NCBI GenBank assembly: GCA_025351615.1
Contig: JANXVP010000319.1
Coordinates: 1-10,406 of the forward strand
Direction: 5' to 3'
Origin: Ramlibacter sp.
GTDB taxonomy: Bacteria; Pseudomonadota; Gammaproteobacteria; Burkholderiales; Burkholderiaceae_C
Length of the DNA stretch: 10,406 nucleotides
Made by a program: the position numbers and the translations under genes. Below, piece by piece: positions 1-7,540 of the stretch; the first letter of the stretch is position 1; the number at the start of each line of letters is the position of its first letter. The notes beneath the pieces were generated by a model. The model worked only from the letters and a program-made list of their open reading frames with translations, had not been told where the DNA came from and ran no database searches.

Positions 1-940
1 CGAGGCCGGCCACCAGCCGCGCCGTCGCCATGTTCCATTTTGCGTTGGCCGCGACCACGGAGACCAGCACGAACATCAGCATCGTGAGCAGCGAGCCGGC
101 CGTCCCCAGCTGCCGCGGCCAGGCCCACGGCCGCGGGTTCAACTGCTTGAGCAGCATCCCGCCGAGCAAGGCTGCAAGCGGCGCCGAGCCGCCGAAATGG
201 GACGCCAGCGCGGTCCCCGCGGCCAGCAGGGCCATGAACAGCATGGAGGTGTTTTCGCTGGTGGGGCTCATCACCCGCAACGCGATCCGAAGCGCCAGGG
301 CGACGATCGCGCCAACCACCACCGACAGGCCCAGCACCACCAGGATGGGGTAGACCATGTCCACCCATTCCTTGTGCGGCCTGTGCATCACGTTGGCGCG
401 CGCGCTGCACAGGGTCAACGCATACAGCGTGCTGAGCGTGGAGAGCACCATGGCGCGCTCGGTCACCGGACCGGAGGCCCGGGTGTCGATGACAATGCGG
501 CTCAACACGGCCGGCGACGCGGCCATGGCGACCATCGCCAGCGACTCCGCAACGTCGGCACGCACGTCCATGGCGCGCAGCACGTAGTAGACGATCACCA
601 GCGTGAGCAGCGATTCGAGCAGGCTCTGCACCAGCACCATGGGGTTGTGCCGGAACCAGCGCAGCGGGATCCGGCCGCCCGCTTCGAACAGCACCACCGC
701 CACGCCCAGCTCGAGCAGGAACAGCCCGATGCCCTGTAGCGGCCAGGCCGCCCCGCTGAAGCCCCCCAAACCAGCCAGCGCGCCCACTGCGGAATAACCG
801 ACCACCTTGGGCAGGCCGGCGAAGCGCTGCACCAGATGGCCCGCGACAGCGGCGATGCCCAGCAGCAACGACCATTGAACGGTCGGCAAGCCGGCCGATG
901 GCTTGAGCCATTCCGCCCAGATCGCCGTGATTTCGTTCAT
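1..940 (-). CDS. Cation:proton antiporter (Na+/H+ exchanger family), C-terminus outside window
   Basis: An open frame without stops runs from an ATG whose complement is at 938-940 to the left edge, giving 313 residues of a protein that probably has about 400. It is strongly hydrophobic with about nine membrane-spanning stretches visible (for example residues 23-35, 47-60, 71-87, 103-121, 133-150, 165-180, 195-221, 232-247 and 281-297), so it sits in the inner membrane. The layout, with GVAVVLFEAGG (79-89) and the glycine-rich APLAALLGGMLL (253-264), resembles the PF00999 sodium/hydrogen exchanger fold of the CPA2 group, which trades cations for protons. The segment VLSTLSTLYALTL (166-178) has Ser-Thr where antiporters usually carry Asn-Asp or Asp-Asp, so transport activity is uncertain. 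No strong Shine-Dalgarno precedes the start. It lies 80 bp after the PF10136 gene on the same strand and may share its transcript. Family call is fairly sure; substrate is unknown. Confidence 0.82.
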   Translation of the reverse strand, partial: MNEITAIWAEWLKPSAGLPTVQWSLLLGIAAVAGHLVQRFAGLPKVVGYSAVGALAGLGGFSGAAWPLQGIGLFLLELGVAVVLFEAGGRIPLRWFRHNPMVLVQSLLESLLTLVIVYYVLRAMDVRADVAESLAMVAMAASPAVLSRIVIDTRASGPVTERAMVLSTLSTLYALTLCSARANVMHRPHKEWVDMVYPILVVLGLSVVVGAIVALALRIALRVMSPTSENTSMLFMALLAAGTALASHFGGSAPLAALLGGMLLKQLNPRPWAWPRQLGTAGSLLTMLMFVLVSVVAANAKWNMATARLVAGL

Positions 941-1020
941 GTGGTGTGAGGTTCCCGGCGCACTGTAACGCCCGGCCCCAAGCGCAGCTGTAGGACATTG
1001 CGCCAGCGACGCGCGCCGGG

Positions 1021-2985
1021 CTAAACGGGCAGGAAGAAACTGGCCGGGCGGCGTCGCCAGCGGGCGCGGATCGACCGGCGGATTCGCAATCGGTCGGCGC
1101 TGCCGACGCTGTGCGCGCGTAGCGCCAGCCGGAAAGCGAAGTAAAAGCTCACGCCCAGGTTGAGCATGCCGATCAGGGGAATCGCGGCCACACACCACCA
1201 CAGTTCGGGCATCCGCAGCACCTTCGGTCCGTACGCTGCCGCGGCCGCGGCCAGTTGGCCGGTGGACAAGGTCACATGGCGCGCCTGCAGGCCGAGCCCG
1301 AAGAAATCGAGGACCGGCGGCAGCAGGCCCAGCATCATCCCGAGAGAGATGTTGGAGGCGAACCCGGAGACGTTCTTGCGCATGAAATCAGCCCAGCGGG
1401 CCGCGCGCTGCACTCCGAGCAGGGCCGTGATGCGCGGGTTGTAACGCATCGCGGAATCGAGCCGGTGCAGGACAAACCAGTTCTCGGTCCAGCCGGCGAT
1501 CAGGCTGGAGCCGAACAGCAGGATGCCCGTGAAGGCAGCAAAAATGAGCGTCAGCGGGTTCAGCAGGTGCAGCGAGGCAAATACATGGTCAGCCTCGACC
1601 CGGCTGATCATCGGCGCGCCGCTGCCCAGCTGGATCGCGGCGCTGAGCAAAAGCACGCATGGGGCCACCGCGCCGACGTTGCCGAGCACCGCAGCCACTT
1701 GCGAGCGCATCAGGTTGGCGACTTCATCGATGAATTCCTCCACCGCGTGGGGCTCGGTCAGGTCCTTCAGCTTGGCGGCCATTGCGGGCGCCGTCATCGC
1801 CGGCTGCTTGGTGGCCAGCGTCCAGTGCATCAGCTGGATGAAGACGAAGCTGGCCGCGTACATCACGCCGGCCCAGAAGCCGCTCCAGAAGGCAGCCAGC
1901 CCCAGCACGGCCAACGCAAACTTCAGGAAGGTGGTCACTGCCGTCGCCACTCCGCCGCCTGCAGCTTTCCACAGCATCTGCCGGTACTCACCCGGCGTGC
2001 GGGTGATGTAGCCTTCGCCCGCTTCGGCGCTGCGTTCGGTCACCTTGGCGGCCAGCAGGGAAGAGTTGGCGGCGAACAGGGCGCGCAGGCTGCGCCGCTC
2101 CTGCCCCATGGCCGCCAGCCTGGACACCAGCCGTGCGCTGCTGGCCGGCGGGTTGGTCGAGATCAGGCAATCCATCAGCTCGCGAATCCGCAGCACCCGT
2201 TCGCGCAATTGCCGCAGCAGGAACACCAGGCCCACCGAAATGCCGTGCTCGTTGAGGTGCGGGTAGACGCTGGCCGCGGCGTGCCGGCAGGCTTCCAGCC
2301 GCTCGCGCAGCCGGGCGGCTGCCGCCTCCAGCGCAAGCGGCTCGCGCGGCGTGGCGATCATCGCGGCCCTGAAACTTTCGACGTCCGCGGGCAGGTCGTG
2401 GAAAGGCTGCATCTCGCGGGCCGGAGCGCTCATCCGCTGGCGCAGCTCGGCCGCGAAGCCGGTGGCGCGGACCTGGCTGGCGCAGTAGTTGATCGCTTCC
2501 AGCAATTCGTGTTGCCACAGGCTCAGGCCGGTGACCGGCGACGACGTCGTGATCAGGTCGGCCAGCCGCTGCAGCGTCCCGGCGTCCAGCGCGCAGACCC
2601 AGGCGGCGTCGCGGGCGCCAGGCATGGCCAGCGAAAAGAGTTCGGCCGAGTCCGTCGTCTCGGGCGTGGCCGGCAGGACCTTCTGCCGCAAGCGTTCGTT
2701 GAACTCGCTGATGAAGGCCATCCGCGGCGCGAAACCGAAGTCCGCCAGCAGGGCGGTGGCGTCGACAGTTTCGGTCAGCACTTGCCACCACTCGCGCACC
2801 CGTTCCTGCAATTGCGCACGGGCGTCTACCGCATCCAGCAACAGTTGAACCCGGCTGGCCGCCGCCTGCGGCGACGAGCCGCGGGGGCCGCGCACCCAGT
2901 CGAGCAGGCCGATCAGCCAGAGATGCCGCTGCGCCAGGGGCGCCTTCGCATCCAGCGTGTCGAGCACCTGGTTCAGGTCGTTCAT
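1021..2985 (-). CDS. PF10136 membrane protein, conventionally 'site-specific recombinase' (Gcr-like)
   Basis: 654 residues, ATG start. The N-terminal half (1-335) is soluble, helical and rich in Leu, Arg and Ala. The C-terminal half carries about six hydrophobic stretches (roughly 346-368, 370-390, 430-452, 472-497, 544-567 and 595-622) and ends in a very basic tail with RRSIRARWRRR (636-646). Overall this matches the PF10136 family of beta- and gammaproteobacteria, named 'site-specific recombinase' after gonococcal gcr. I see no serine- or tyrosine-recombinase catalytic signature, and a multi-spanning inner-membrane protein is hard to reconcile with DNA recombination, so the name is kept only as the family label. 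The gene follows apaG by 20 bp on the same strand, with only a weak Shine-Dalgarno, suggesting co-transcription or translational coupling. Its real function is unknown. Family assignment is from remembered sequence pattern and gene neighbourhood. Confidence 0.8.
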   Translation of the reverse strand: MNDLNQVLDTLDAKAPLAQRHLWLIGLLDWVRGPRGSSPQAAASRVQLLLDAVDARAQLQERVREWWQVLTETVDATALLADFGFAPRMAFISEFNERLRQKVLPATPETTDSAELFSLAMPGARDAAWVCALDAGTLQRLADLITTSSPVTGLSLWQHELLEAINYCASQVRATGFAAELRQRMSAPAREMQPFHDLPADVESFRAAMIATPREPLALEAAAARLRERLEACRHAAASVYPHLNEHGISVGLVFLLRQLRERVLRIRELMDCLISTNPPASSARLVSRLAAMGQERRSLRALFAANSSLLAAKVTERSAEAGEGYITRTPGEYRQMLWKAAGGGVATAVTTFLKFALAVLGLAAFWSGFWAGVMYAASFVFIQLMHWTLATKQPAMTAPAMAAKLKDLTEPHAVEEFIDEVANLMRSQVAAVLGNVGAVAPCVLLLSAAIQLGSGAPMISRVEADHVFASLHLLNPLTLIFAAFTGILLFGSSLIAGWTENWFVLHRLDSAMRYNPRITALLGVQRAARWADFMRKNVSGFASNISLGMMLGLLPPVLDFFGLGLQARHVTLSTGQLAAAAAAYGPKVLRMPELWWCVAAIPLIGMLNLGVSFYFAFRLALRAHSVGSADRLRIRRSIRARWRRRPASFFLPV

Positions 2986-3005
2986 CGACGACGCCTGACG
3001 CGGCT

Positions 3006-3386
3006 TCAGTGCAGCACTCGGTGGGTGCCGTCGTCGAGCATGAAGGGCGGGATCTGGACTTCGAAGCGTTCCGCGTCATCGGCCACGCAAAAGAAGCTGC
3101 CATGCATCGTGCCGGCCGGCGTGCGCAGCCGGCAGCCGCTGCTGTACTGGAACGCCTCGCCCGGCTTGAGCAAGGGCTGTTGCCCGACCACGCCGAGGCC
3201 CTTGACCTCTTCGGTTTCGCCGGCGGAATTGCTGATCACCCAGTGCCGCGCAATCAGCTGCGCCGGCACCTCGCCGGTATTGGTGATGGTGATGGTGTAG
3301 GAGAAACTGAAAAGCCCCTGCGAAGGCGCGGACTGCTCGGGTAGAAAACGCGGTTCGACCTCGACGCGAAACTGGTACTTGGCCAT
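3006..3386 (-). CDS. apaG: ApaG (DUF525) protein
   Basis: 126 residues, the usual length for ApaG, a small all-beta protein with an immunoglobulin-like fold. The start [10 protein letters not shown] (3384-3386 on the complement) is chosen because family members begin with this short strand. The frame stays open for 40 more codons upstream, but that part runs into rpe and has no family match. The hallmark glycine/proline-rich stretch [17 protein letters not shown] (63-79), followed by YSSG and [10 protein letters not shown], is clear. ApaG has been linked to cobalt/magnesium efflux and stress phenotypes in enterobacteria, but its molecular role is not settled. It is divergent from rpe with 40 bp between start codons and is followed 20 bp later by the PF10136 gene. 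No strong Shine-Dalgarno is visible before the start. Confidence 0.93.
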   Translation of the reverse strand: MAKYQFRVEVEPRFLPEQSAPSQGLFSFSYTITITNTGEVPAQLIARHWVISNSAGETEEVKGLGVVGQQPLLKPGEAFQYSSGCRLRTPAGTMHGSFFCVADDAERFEVQIPPFMLDDGTHRVLH

Positions 3387-3406
3387 GCCCCACTTTAACC
3401 TTTTGC

Positions 3407-3422
3407 CGATTTGCGAAAATCG
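3407..3422 (+). promoter_or_regulatory. Short hairpin in rpe 5' leader
   Basis: CGATTT and AAATCG form a perfect 6-bp stem closed by a GCGA (GNRA-type) loop, ending 4 nt before the rpe ATG. It lies in the 40-bp region that must serve both apaG and rpe. A hairpin so close to the start codon could affect translation of rpe, since no clear Shine-Dalgarno is present. The role is inferred; a chance hairpin is possible. Confidence 0.35.
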
Positions 3423-3426
3423 CCGG

Positions 3427-4113
3427 ATGACCAAAACCCATCGCATCGCGCCCTCCATCCTGTCGGCCGATTTCGCCCGGCTGGGCGAGGAAGTCAAAAA
3501 CGTCATCGCCGCCGGCGCCGACTGGATTCACTTCGACGTGATGGACAACCACTACGTGCCCAACCTCACGTTCGGACCGATGATCTGCTCGGCGCTCAAA
3601 CCGCACGCCAGGACGCCCGCTGGCGCGGCTGTGCCGATCGACGTGCACCTGATGGTGCAGCCGGTCGATGCGCTGGCCCAGGCCTTCGCCGATGCCGGCG
3701 CCGACTTCATCAGTTTTCACCCGGACGCCTCGGCCCATGTGCACCGCAGCGTGCAGGCGATCAAGGCGCGGGGCTGCAAGGCGGGCCTGGTGTTCAATCC
3801 GGCCGTGAGCCTGGAGGTGCTGGACTGGATGATCGACGACATCGACCTGATCCTGGTGATGAGCGTCAACCCGGGCTTCGGCGGCCAGGCCTTCATCGAC
3901 TCGGCGCTGCGCAAGATCGGCGACGCGCGCCGGCGGATCGACGCCTGCGGCAAGGACATCCGGCTGGAGGTCGACGGCGGCATCAAGGCCAACAACATCG
4001 CGCGCGTGGCCGCTGCGGGCGCCGACACCTTCGTGGCGGGCAGCGCGATTTTTGGCAAGCCCGATTACAAGGACGTCATCGACGCGATGCGTCTCGAGCT
4101 TGCAAAAACCTGA
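3427..4113 (+). CDS. rpe: Ribulose-phosphate 3-epimerase
   Basis: 228 residues, full length for this TIM-barrel enzyme, which interconverts D-ribulose 5-phosphate and D-xylulose 5-phosphate in the cytosolic pentose phosphate pathway. The conserved start [16 protein letters not shown] (7-22) fixes the reading frame. The metal and catalytic residues are all visible: His35 and Asp37 in [17 protein letters not shown], His74 in DVHLMV, and Asp183 in EVDGGIK. The phosphate-binding loops SVNPGFGGQ (146-154) and VAGSAIFG (203-210) are intact. The ATG at 3427 is chosen over one 16 codons upstream (3379), because that extension overlaps the apaG start and is not part of the family. Rpe is commonly next to gph in Burkholderiales, but here two other genes separate them. 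Confidence 0.96.
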   Translation: MTKTHRIAPSILSADFARLGEEVKNVIAAGADWIHFDVMDNHYVPNLTFGPMICSALKPHARTPAGAAVPIDVHLMVQPVDALAQAFADAGADFISFHPDASAHVHRSVQAIKARGCKAGLVFNPAVSLEVLDWMIDDIDLILVMSVNPGFGGQAFIDSALRKIGDARRRIDACGKDIRLEVDGGIKANNIARVAAAGADTFVAGSAIFGKPDYKDVIDAMRLELAKT

Positions 4114-4120
4114 GCGGCGT

Positions 4121-4150
4121 CCGGGCGGCGTACTGTAGGCAACCGCCCGG
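4121..4150 (+). terminator. Possible terminator hairpin after rpe
   Basis: CCGGGCGG (4121-4128) and CCGCCCGG (4143-4150) form a perfect 8-bp GC stem with a 14-nt loop, starting 8 nt after the rpe stop codon. Only a weak T-containing stretch (TTGGTCTGGT) follows, so termination may be partial. A second, mutually exclusive palindrome CAACCG-CC-CGGTTG lies at 4140-4153. The rest of the 199-bp gap up to 4312 shows no gene and no convincing promoter. Confidence 0.4.
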
Positions 4151-4301
4151 TTGGTCTGGTCGTCTGCGCCTCCCTGAGTGTGGGAGCCGTCCTACCGCGC
4201 TTAACGACAAGCGCCGACAGCCCGCGACGCCTGGCGGCTACGGGATATGGCTCAGTTCGAACCTAAGCTTTGGAGTCCAGGCGTTGCCCCCACGCCGGCT
4301 C

Positions 4302-4307
4302 AAGGAG
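4302..4307 (+). promoter_or_regulatory. Shine-Dalgarno deciding the GlsB-like start
   Basis: AAGGAG lies 5 nt before the ATG at 4313. The alternative in-frame ATG at 4247 has no such site, so the shorter protein is preferred. Confidence 0.75.
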
Positions 4308-4312
4308 AACCC

Positions 4313-4591
4313 ATGGAGTTGCTCGCAGGAATCCTCATCGGCGCCCTGATGGGCTCGGCCGCCGCGGCCATGATGCGGGTCGACTCGTCCCGCGGCATCT
4401 ACCTGCACGCGATGCTGGGCATCGTCGGCGCCGTCGTCGGCGGGGTCGCGCTCTGCCTCCTGTTTCCGGGCTCGTGGTCCGAGCTGCAGGATGAATTCGT
4501 GGTCTGGTGCGTCGCCGGTGCTGCCGGCGTGATCGGGCTGGCCACCGTCGCCAACGTGCTCGAGTTGGCGCTTGATCTCGAAACCAGCTGA
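4313..4591 (+). CDS. Small GlsB/YeaQ/YmgE-like membrane protein
   Basis: 92 residues with three hydrophobic, glycine/alanine-rich stretches (about 3-20, 31-50 and 64-85), so a small inner-membrane protein. The pattern GILIGALMG near the start and the glycine-rich LGIVGAVVGGVA (35-46) resembles the 'transglycosylase-associated protein' family (PF04226; GlsB, YeaQ, YmgE). Members of that family are often induced by general stress, but their biochemical role is not known. The start is taken at 4313 because of the AAGGAG site; an ATG 22 codons upstream (4247) would add a polar, unlikely N-terminus. A strong hairpin-plus-T-run terminator follows. The catalase gene starts 82 bp after its stop, so a shared stress response is plausible. 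It may instead be an unrelated small three-helix protein; similarity is at pattern level only. Confidence 0.6.
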   Translation: MELLAGILIGALMGSAAAAMMRVDSSRGIYLHAMLGIVGAVVGGVALCLLFPGSWSELQDEFVVWCVAGAAGVIGLATVANVLELALDLETS

Positions 4592-4617
4592 GGAATATTG
4601 GCGGCGAGCCTCGCAGC

Positions 4618-4650
4618 GCAGGCGGGCTGGCGCCTGCCTTTTCATTTTTT
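4618..4650 (+). terminator. Rho-independent terminator after the GlsB-like gene
   Basis: GCAGGCG (4618-4624) pairs perfectly with CGCCTGC (4631-4637) around a 6-nt loop, followed by TTTTCATTTTTT at 4639-4650. It lies between the small membrane protein and katE, which suggests that katE mostly uses another promoter or read-through. Only 23 nt remain between the terminator and the katE ATG; a TTGACA at 4649-4654 has no room for a usable -10 before the start. Confidence 0.75.
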
Positions 4651-4673
4651 GACAGTGAACGAGGAGTGATTGA

Positions 4674-6836
4674 ATGGCCCAGCCCCGACAGGACACCCAG
4701 CGCAAGGCCAAGGCCGGAGACAGCGCGACGGCCAAGCTGAAGCAGCTGGAGCCGTTCAGCCAGGGGCCGGAGAACCAGCTGACCACCAACCAGGGCGTGG
4801 TGATTCCCGACAACCACAACTCGCTGAAAGCGGGGGCGCGGGGGCCGACGTTGCTGGAAGACTTTATCCTGCGCGAGAAGATCACCCACTTCGACCATGA
4901 GCGGATTCCCGAGCGGGTGGTGCACGCCCGCGGCACCGGCGCGCATGGCTTCTTCGAGCTGTATCGCTCGCTTTCCGAGTACACGCGGGCCGATTTCCTG
5001 CAGGAGGTCGGAGCGCGCACGCCGGTGTTCGTGCGGTTTTCGACCGTGGCCGGATCGCGCGGTTCGTCCGATACGGTGCGCGATGTCCGCGGCTTTGCGG
5101 TCAAGTTCTATACCCGCGAGGGCAACTACGATCTGGTGGGCAACAACATCCCGGTGTTCTTCGTCCAGGACGCAATGAAGTTTCCGGACCTGGTCCACGC
5201 CGTCAAGCCGGAGCCGCACCACGAGATGCCGCAGGCGGCGAGCGCCCACGACACCTTCTGGGATTTCGTCTCGCTGATGCCCGAGACCACCCACATGCTG
5301 ATGTGGGTGATGTCCGACCGCGCCATCCCGCGCAGCCTGCGGATGATGGAAGGTTTCGGTGTCCATACCTTCCGCTTCATCAACGCGCGCGGCGTCGCGC
5401 ACTTCGTCAAGTTCCACTGGAAGCCCAAGCTCGGCAAGCATGCGCTGGTCTGGGACGAGGCGCAGAAGATCGCCGGCAAGGACCCGGATTTTCACCGCCG
5501 CGATTTGTGGGAGTCGATCGACCAGGGCAACTTCCCCGAGTGGGAGCTGGGCCTGCAGCTGATCGAAGAGGGCAAGGCGCAGGCGCTGGGCTTCGACCTG
5601 CTGGACCCGACCAAGCTGATTCCCGAGGACATGGTGCCGGTGCAGCTGGTCGGGCGGATGACCCTGAACCGCAACGTCGAGAACTTCTTTTCCGAGACCG
5701 AGCAGGTCGCTTTCCATCCCGGCCACGTGGTACCAGGGATCGATTTCAGCAACGACCCGCTATTGCAGGGCCGGCTGTTCTCGTACACCGACACCCAGTT
5801 GTCGCGGCTGGGCGGCCCCAACTTCCACGAGTTGCCGATCAACCGGGGCGTGTGTCCGTTCCACAACTTCCAGCGCGACGGCATGCACCGCATGCAGATC
5901 AACAAGGGCCAGGTGAACTACGAGCCGAACACGCTCGCGACCGGTTCCGAGCAGCGCTTCGATGGCGGCACCGGCGGCTTCCAGAGCTATCCGCAGGAGC
6001 TGGAGTCGCCCAAGAGCCGGCGCCGCAGTCCCAGCTTCGACGATCACTTCACGCAGGCGACGCTGTTCTGGAACAGCCAGAGCTCGGCCGAGAAGGACCA
6101 CATCATCGCGGCGTTCCAGTTCGAGCTGTCCAAGGTGCAGCTGCCAGCCATCCGCCAGCGCGTTGTCGACAACCTGGCCCACGTCGACCCGAAGCTTGCG
6201 CGCAAGGTCGCCGAGCCCTTGGGAATCGGGGCCCCGGATGCCAAGGCCGCGGCCGGCCGGTCGGGCTTTCGCGATGTGCGCTTCAAGCTGCCGATCGATG
6301 CTTCTGCAGCACTGAGCATGGAGACCACCGGCGGCGGAATTCAGACCCGGAAAGTCGCTATCCTGGTGGCGGGCGGAGTCGAAACCGGGGCGATGAAAAT
6401 CGTCCAGCAGGCGCTGCTCGATGCCGGCGCGATCTGCAAGGTGGTCGGCCCCCACCTGGGTTTTGTTTCCACGTCCTCGGGCCAGCAGCTGGCGGTGGAT
6501 TTCACCTATTCGAACATGCCGTCGGTGATGTTCGACGCGGTGCTGGTGCCAAGCGGCGCGAGCAGCGCCAAGACGCTGGCGATGAACGGCGATGCCGTGC
6601 ATTTTGTGCTGGAGGCGTTCAAGCACTGCAAGACCATCTGCGTGATCGGCGAAGGCGTGGAGCTGCTGCGCACGCTCGGAATTTCCGCTCCGGGCCCCGA
6701 CATGCCGGCAGTCGCCGGTGTTTTGGTGGGCAAGAGCGAGCCGACGGCGCGGGTGCAGCTGGGACAGGACTTCGTCGCCGCCATCGGCAGGCACCGGCAC
6801 TGGAGCCGCGCCAACGTGGAGGCCGTACCCGCCTGA
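4674..6836 (+). CDS. katE: Catalase HPII, large-subunit (clade 2) heme catalase
   Basis: 720 residues, close to the about 750 of E. coli HPII. It breaks hydrogen peroxide down to water and oxygen in the cytoplasm. The heme catalase core spans about 25-520: catalytic His84 in VVHARGTGAHG, Ser123 in RFSTVAGS, Asn157 in DLVGNNIPVFF, and the heme-ligand Tyr371 in RLFSYTDTQLSRLG. The spacings His84-Asn157 (73) and His84-Tyr371 (287) equal those of HPII (128, 201, 415). His348 in AFHPGH corresponds to HPII His392, which is covalently bonded to the heme tyrosine, suggesting a heme d enzyme. A C-terminal flavodoxin/DJ-1-like domain (about 568-705, beginning RKVAILVAGG) marks the large-subunit class. 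Shine-Dalgarno GAGGAG lies 7 nt before the ATG. gph starts 17 bp after the stop and could be read through. In enterobacteria katE depends on RpoS; no regulator site was recognised here. Confidence 0.96.
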   Translation: MAQPRQDTQRKAKAGDSATAKLKQLEPFSQGPENQLTTNQGVVIPDNHNSLKAGARGPTLLEDFILREKITHFDHERIPERVVHARGTGAHGFFELYRSLSEYTRADFLQEVGARTPVFVRFSTVAGSRGSSDTVRDVRGFAVKFYTREGNYDLVGNNIPVFFVQDAMKFPDLVHAVKPEPHHEMPQAASAHDTFWDFVSLMPETTHMLMWVMSDRAIPRSLRMMEGFGVHTFRFINARGVAHFVKFHWKPKLGKHALVWDEAQKIAGKDPDFHRRDLWESIDQGNFPEWELGLQLIEEGKAQALGFDLLDPTKLIPEDMVPVQLVGRMTLNRNVENFFSETEQVAFHPGHVVPGIDFSNDPLLQGRLFSYTDTQLSRLGGPNFHELPINRGVCPFHNFQRDGMHRMQINKGQVNYEPNTLATGSEQRFDGGTGGFQSYPQELESPKSRRRSPSFDDHFTQATLFWNSQSSAEKDHIIAAFQFELSKVQLPAIRQRVVDNLAHVDPKLARKVAEPLGIGAPDAKAAAGRSGFRDVRFKLPIDASAALSMETTGGGIQTRKVAILVAGGVETGAMKIVQQALLDAGAICKVVGPHLGFVSTSSGQQLAVDFTYSNMPSVMFDAVLVPSGASSAKTLAMNGDAVHFVLEAFKHCKTICVIGEGVELLRTLGISAPGPDMPAVAGVLVGKSEPTARVQLGQDFVAAIGRHRHWSRANVEAVPA

Positions 6837-6853
6837 TCGAGGGCCCGGGGCGC

Positions 6854-7525
6854 ATGAATTCCAGGCCACGCCTGCCCCCGCTGCGCGCTGCGATCGTCGA
6901 TCTGGACGGCACGATGATCGACACGCTGGGCGACTTCGCCGAAGCGCTCAACCGGATGCTCGGCGACCTGCGCCTGCCCGCGATCGAGCGGCCCGCGATC
7001 GAGCGGCTGGTCGGCAAGGGCTCCGAACACCTGGTGCGTTCGGTGCTGTCGCATGTGGGCGCGGCGCCGCAGCTGTACCCCGCTGCATGGGACGCTTACC
7101 AGCGCCACTACTTCAGTGTCAACGGCATGCATTCCGAGGTTTATCCCGGAGTTGTCGAGGGCCTCACCTTGTTGAGCGCGCGGGGCTTGCGGCTCGCCTG
7201 CCTGACCAACAAGCCGACCAACTTTGCCGTGCCGCTGCTCAGCGCCAAGGGGCTGGAAGGCTTTTTCAGCGTGGTCTTCGGCGGCGACGCTTTCGAGCGC
7301 AAAAAACCCAATCCCCTGCCGCTGCTGAAAACCTGCGAGGCACTGGCGTCACAGCCGGCGCAGACGCTGATGATCGGCGACTCCAGCAACGACGCCGCCG
7401 CGGCACGTGCGGCCGGATGCCCGGTGTTGCTGGTGACGTATGGGTACAACCATGGCGAACCGGCGCGGAGCGTCGACGCCGACGGCTTCGTTGACTCGCT
7501 CGCGGAGCTTCGCGAACTGCTTTGA
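6854..7525 (+). CDS. gph: Phosphoglycolate phosphatase (HAD superfamily)
   Basis: 223 residues, the usual Gph length. This cytosolic HAD hydrolase removes phosphate from 2-phosphoglycolate, a by-product of DNA repair or of Rubisco oxygenation. Motif I is DLDGT with nucleophile Asp16 and Asp18, motif II is Thr118 in LACLTNKPT, motif III is Lys151 in ERKKPNP, and motif IV is GDSSND with Asp176 and Asp180. The helical cap domain lies between about 24 and 95, with VGKGSEHLVRSVL (53-65) typical of proteobacterial Gph. The ATG at 6854 is the only reasonable start; the Shine-Dalgarno is weak. It begins 17 bp after katE with no visible promoter, so it may be read from the katE transcript. It ends 15 bp from the convergent chalcone-isomerase-like gene. 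A broader sugar-phosphate phosphatase role cannot be excluded. Confidence 0.92.
   Translation: MNSRPRLPPLRAAIVDLDGTMIDTLGDFAEALNRMLGDLRLPAIERPAIERLVGKGSEHLVRSVLSHVGAAPQLYPAAWDAYQRHYFSVNGMHSEVYPGVVEGLTLLSARGLRLACLTNKPTNFAVPLLSAKGLEGFFSVVFGGDAFERKKPNPLPLLKTCEALASQPAQTLMIGDSSNDAAAARAAGCPVLLVTYGYNHGEPARSVDADGFVDSLAELRELL
6977..7006 (+). repeat. Perfect 15-bp tandem duplication inside gph
   Basis: CCCGCGATCGAGCGG occurs twice in a row, in frame, encoding PAIER-PAIER (residues 42-51) in the cap domain. The frame and both flanks are intact. Confidence 0.9.
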
Positions 7526-7540
7526 CGCGGCCTTTGCGGC

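Noticed and set aside
197..797. Plus-strand open frames across 30-797
   Set aside because: They lie opposite a clean membrane-protein frame and are His/Gln/Arg-rich or otherwise featureless, so they are antisense shadows of the antiporter.
954..1020. Inverted repeat CCCGGCGC (954-961) and GCGCCGGG (1013-1020) between the PF10136 gene and the antiporter
   Set aside because: Eight-base arms 51 nt apart in GC-rich DNA are likely by chance, with no T-run; not convincing as a terminator or operator.
1255..3300. 681-residue plus-strand open frame opposite the PF10136 gene and apaG
   Set aside because: Its translation is rich in Gln, His, Arg and Gly, typical of an antisense frame in GC-rich DNA, and shows no domain; the minus strand codes for recognisable proteins.
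4649..4673. TTGACA at 4649-4654 as a katE promoter
   Set aside because: It is the perfect -35 hexamer, but a -10 at normal spacing would fall on the katE start codon, and part of it is the terminator T-run.
4335..5726. 463-residue minus-strand frame opposite katE
   Set aside because: Antisense shadow of the catalase; composition rich in Arg, His and Gly with no motif.
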